Source of the DNA: Bacteroidota bacterium
Lineage (GTDB): Bacteria > Bacteroidota > Bacteroidia > Chitinophagales > Chitinophagaceae
Length of the DNA: 5,650 bases
NCBI GenBank assembly: GCA_023386855.1
Contig: JAEWIW010000148.1
Coordinates: 1 to 5,650 of the forward strand
Reading direction: 5' to 3'
Shown one piece after another: positions 5,486 through 5,650 of this stretch; position 1 is the first letter of the stretch; the number at the start of each line of letters is the position of its first letter. Below the pieces are notes generated by a model. That model saw nothing but the letters and a program-made list of their open reading frames with translations. It did not search any database and was not told the origin of the DNA. Both the position numbers and the translations under genes were made by a program.

Positions 5486-5650
5486 ATGAGAATTGTACTT
5501 CCTGTCCTCTTTTTATTTTTAGCCACATCGGGATTTGCCCAGCCTAAAAAAACTGCCACTGCAACTCATTCTTCTCCGAAACTGGTAGTAGGAATTGTAG
5601 TTGACCAGATGCGCTGGGATTATCTCAAGCGGTTTGAATCCCGGTATGGT
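5486..5650 (+). CDS. PafA-type alkaline phosphatase, N-terminal fragment (3' end outside window)
   Basis: Only the first 55 codons are present, and the frame is open at the right edge. Residues 1-19 form a signal peptide (MRIVLPVLFLFLATSGFAQ, with cleavage probably after GFA). A short polar linker follows, then the start of the catalytic domain, KLVVGIVVDQMRWDYLKRFE (32-51). That segment closely matches my memory of PafA from Elizabethkingia (formerly Chryseobacterium) meningosepticum. This family is a periplasmic, broad-specificity zinc-dependent phosphomonoesterase in the alkaline phosphatase superfamily. D40 corresponds to the first metal-binding aspartate; the nucleophile and the remaining metal ligands lie past the edge. 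The family is common in Bacteroidota. Other phosphodiesterase/nucleotide pyrophosphatase members share this opening motif, so the exact substrate class is less certain than the superfamily. Confidence 0.82.
   Translation, partial: MRIVLPVLFLFLATSGFAQPKKTATATHSSPKLVVGIVVDQMRWDYLKRFESRYG

Noticed and set aside
5316..5528. N-terminal extension of the oxoamine synthase frame up to an ATG at 5528
   Set aside because: The 71 added residues match no family member I know, contain the -7 box at 5349-5356 and overlap the start and signal peptide codons of the divergent pafA-like gene.

Overview
The window looks like chromosomal housekeeping DNA from a member of the Bacteroidota, most likely the Chitinophagaceae or a close relative. 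Three things point there. Protein content is typical of the phylum (FtsK, LolA, UbiX, a Bacteroidota-type alpha-oxoamine synthase and a PafA-type alkaline phosphatase). Start codons have AT-rich leaders with no Shine-Dalgarno motif. Exact matches to the Bacteroidota -7 promoter box TAnnTTTG lie just upstream of four of the six genes. The genus is inference.

Layout, left to right. (1) The 3' two thirds of ftsK (+), open at the left edge, carries the linker, motor and gamma DNA-reading domain. (2) lolA (+), a periplasmic lipoprotein carrier with its own promoter, follows. (3) A convergent hairpin separates lolA from ubiX (-), a flavin prenyltransferase with all the family's key residues. (4) A secreted thioredoxin-fold protein (+) is divergent from ubiX, with only 15 bp between the outermost start codons. 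(5) A 350-bp gene-free stretch at 3700-4049 holds four hairpins: the thioredoxin gene's terminator, a second + strand terminator that no gene accounts for, a GC-rich palindromic repeat and the minus-strand terminator of the next gene. (6) A PLP-dependent alpha-oxoamine synthase (-) follows. (7) Divergent from it, the first 55 codons of a pafA-like phosphatase gene run off the right edge.

The genes do not form one pathway. ftsK and lolA are adjacent as they are in Escherichia coli. Three products (LolA, the thioredoxin-like protein and the PafA-like protein) carry signal peptides and act outside the cytoplasm. UbiX supplies prenylated FMN to UbiD-type decarboxylases, none of which is in the window. 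The oxoamine synthase probably makes a 3-keto amine, possibly a sphingolipid or sulfonolipid precursor.

I found no new defence system, mobile element, CRISPR array, tRNA or rRNA. The least explained part is 3860-3995: a promoter-like box followed by a strong unassigned terminator (candidate small RNA), next to a duplicated palindromic element.
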